In this document: positions 5,802-7,013 of the stretch, piece by piece | Layout of the letters: every line of letters starts with the position of its first letter | Position numbering within the stretch: the stretch's first letter is position 1 | Assembly (NCBI GenBank): GCA_023264075.1 | Contig: JALQTG010000178.1 | Location: forward strand, 1-7,013 | Length of the DNA stretch: 7,013 nucleotides | Reading direction: 5' to 3' | Origin: Crocinitomicaceae bacterium | Lineage (GTDB): Bacteria > Bacteroidota > Bacteroidia > Flavobacteriales_D > Crocinitomicaceae | Notes under the pieces: model-generated | What the model was told of the DNA's origin: nothing | Database searches by the model: none | Seen by the model: the letters and a program-made list of their open reading frames with translations, nothing else | Program-made: the position numbers and the translations under genes

Positions 5802-7013
5802 TTAAGGGTACTTAACGTAGTTCAGATATTTTGAATCCGCTTTAGGAGAAGTAGCAGCGTCGAAATCTAAGTTCAACACCCGACCCTCTGTTCTACGATT
5901 AAGCTGATGTAACATTTCGAAAATGTCTTTTTCCGATTTCTTAAACTTATTGATATATTTTTCTGTTAAAACAATCTCTTTAACTCCAGTCATATCTTCT
6001 GGCTTAGAAACAAGGTAGGCTTCCCCTTTTAACCAAACAGTTCTCGGTTTCGCTTCACCTTTTCCAATTGGAATAATTCTACGTGCATCAATACCTTTTT
6101 CCTCTACTAAATACTTGTAACATGCGCGAGCACGATTTTCAGAGAGTTTTTGGTTGGCACTTAATGAACCACGTGCATCCGTATGAGAACTTAATTCCAG
6201 GACTAACTTCGGATACTCTGTAAGTAAGTTATATACAAATAATAAAGAGTCAGGAGAATTGATAGTTGAGTCATTCAACAAGCTCCATTCATTAAGTGGG
6301 TAACGCACTTCCGGTAAACGGATTACCACGTCTTGAGGTGGCTCTGGTTCAGTTACAGTACAACTAGTTTCTGCCTTTTGTCCGATCGCATCGGTTACCA
6401 CTACTGTGTAAACACCTCTTTGTAATGAGGTCAGATCCTCCGTTTGTTTTTTGTTAGACCATGAATATGTAAATGGCGCAATCCCACTTTCAACTGTTAA
6501 GTCAATACTACCATTCCCTGCACCAAATTCACTAATATTAACTGATGTACATCCAATGCTTAATGCTTCAGGAGTCAAAATTTGAACCATGTAAATGTTG
6601 CTTTTTTCTTCGTCCCGATTACTAGCCCAATAAGCTATTCGGTCGATATATGAGAAGTAAGCATCAAATTTATCAGTGTTAAACGGTTCTCCTAAGTTTA
6701 TTGGAGGGCTCCATGATTTCCAAGAACCTTTTTTTATAGAGTAAAAAATATCGGCATCGCCTTTTCCACCATGGCCATTACTCGAGAAATACAAAGTGTC
6801 TTTTGTTGGTGAAAGGAATGGCGACATTTCAAACCCAACCGTATTTATAGTGTTTCCCATGTGCTGTGGAGCTGTCCACGCACCATTCGAAAATTCCGAA
6901 ACATATAAATCTTCTTCTCCAATGGTGTTAGGTCCATTATAGGAAATAATGATTGTTTTTTCATCAGGTGTTACATGGAAACCATAGAAATCACCCTCAA
7001 TGTCTAATCCTGG
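5802..7013 (-). CDS. OmpA-family envelope protein with PD40 propeller and SprB-like domain, 5'-truncated
   Basis: The frame is open to the window edge, so the ATG at 6860 is internal; 403 residues are visible and the N-terminus with its signal peptide is missing. Residues (numbered from the first visible one) 1-145 hold three PD40/WD40-like blades; the clearest contains SPFLSPTKDTLYFSSNGHGG and ends in DADIFYS. Residues about 154-222 form an Ig-like domain resembling SprB repeats (APFTYSWSN, then LTSLQRGVYTVVVTDAIGQ), with a possible Cys155-Cys218 pair. Residues about 237-395 are an OmpA C-terminal peptidoglycan-binding domain: LELSSHTDARG with Asp279, and LSENRARACYKYL with Arg294, at the 15-residue spacing of known diaminopimelate-binding residues. 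A segment with LTEKYINKFKK then precedes LNRRTEGRVLNL, as in many Bacteroidota OmpA proteins. It is probably a periplasmic or outer-membrane-linked anchor. The order resembles T9SS PorE, but identity is unproven. Confidence 0.85.
   Translation of the reverse strand, partial: PGLDIEGDFYGFHVTPDEKTIIISYNGPNTIGEEDLYVSEFSNGAWTAPQHMGNTINTVGFEMSPFLSPTKDTLYFSSNGHGGKGDADIFYSIKKGSWKSWSPPINLGEPFNTDKFDAYFSYIDRIAYWASNRDEEKSNIYMVQILTPEALSIGCTSVNISEFGAGNGSIDLTVESGIAPFTYSWSNKKQTEDLTSLQRGVYTVVVTDAIGQKAETSCTVTEPEPPQDVVIRLPEVRYPLNEWSLLNDSTINSPDSLLFVYNLLTEYPKLVLELSSHTDARGSLSANQKLSENRARACYKYLVEEKGIDARRIIPIGKGEAKPRTVWLKGEAYLVSKPEDMTGVKEIVLTEKYINKFKKSEKDIFEMLHQLNRRTEGRVLNLDFDAATSPKADSKYLNYVKYP

Noticed and set aside
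5774..5815. Weak inverted repeats (ACGGA/TCCGT and TTAAG/CTTAA) near the end of the OmpA-family gene
   Set aside because: The stems are only 5 bp and lack a T-tract; the strong hairpin at 5731-5749 explains termination better.
6858..6860. ATG as the start of the OmpA-family gene
   Set aside because: The frame continues for 51 codons to the window edge, and those residues form another PD40 blade.
1..7013. CRISPR array, tRNA/rRNA, insertion sequence, phage or defence island
   Set aside because: No regular repeats, RNA-gene sequences, transposase or nuclease cassette beyond ruvC were seen on either strand.

Overview
The window looks like a chromosomal piece from a member of the Bacteroidota, most likely in or near the Flavobacteriales. 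It is AT-rich, and no start codon has a Shine-Dalgarno sequence in front of it. The two end genes belong to families typical of this phylum: a PorV/PorQ-type outer-membrane barrel, and a PD40/SprB-like/OmpA envelope protein. The genus cannot be named from the sequence alone.

Layout. (1) Positions 1-775 (+) hold the 3' part of a PorV/PorQ-family barrel, closed by a good intrinsic terminator at 801-832. (2) Positions 851-1710 (+) are a two-gene unit, greA and a HIT-family hydrolase, whose stop and start overlap by one base (TAATG). (3) ruvC (1714-2268, -) meets this unit tail to tail with three bases between the stops, inside a perfect 12-bp palindrome. (4) Four bases from the ruvC start, a divergent two-gene unit begins (2273-4317, +). 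It encodes a UPF0104/LPG-synthase-TM-like membrane protein and a membrane-anchored GT2 glycosyltransferase, coupled through an ATGA overlap. (5) An AtoE-family short-chain fatty acid transporter (4303-5700, -) overlaps the glycosyltransferase tail to tail by 15 bp. (6) A strong hairpin terminator at 5726-5749 separates it from an OmpA-family protein (5802 to beyond 7013, -), whose N-terminus lies outside the window.

How the genes fit together. Most are housekeeping genes (transcript-cleavage factor, HIT hydrolase, Holliday-junction resolvase) interleaved with cell-envelope genes. The membrane protein and glycosyltransferase plausibly act on one envelope glycolipid or polar lipid, with unknown substrates. 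The two end genes both point to the Bacteroidota outer membrane and perhaps to type IX secretion or gliding, but they are not adjacent and no core T9SS gene is visible. Packing is very tight: the only gaps between genes longer than 4 bp are about 75 and 101 bp, and both contain terminators.

I see no mobile element, CRISPR array, RNA gene or defence system. The least ordinary item is the PD40 + SprB-like + OmpA domain order of the last gene, which resembles the T9SS protein PorE with a different middle domain.
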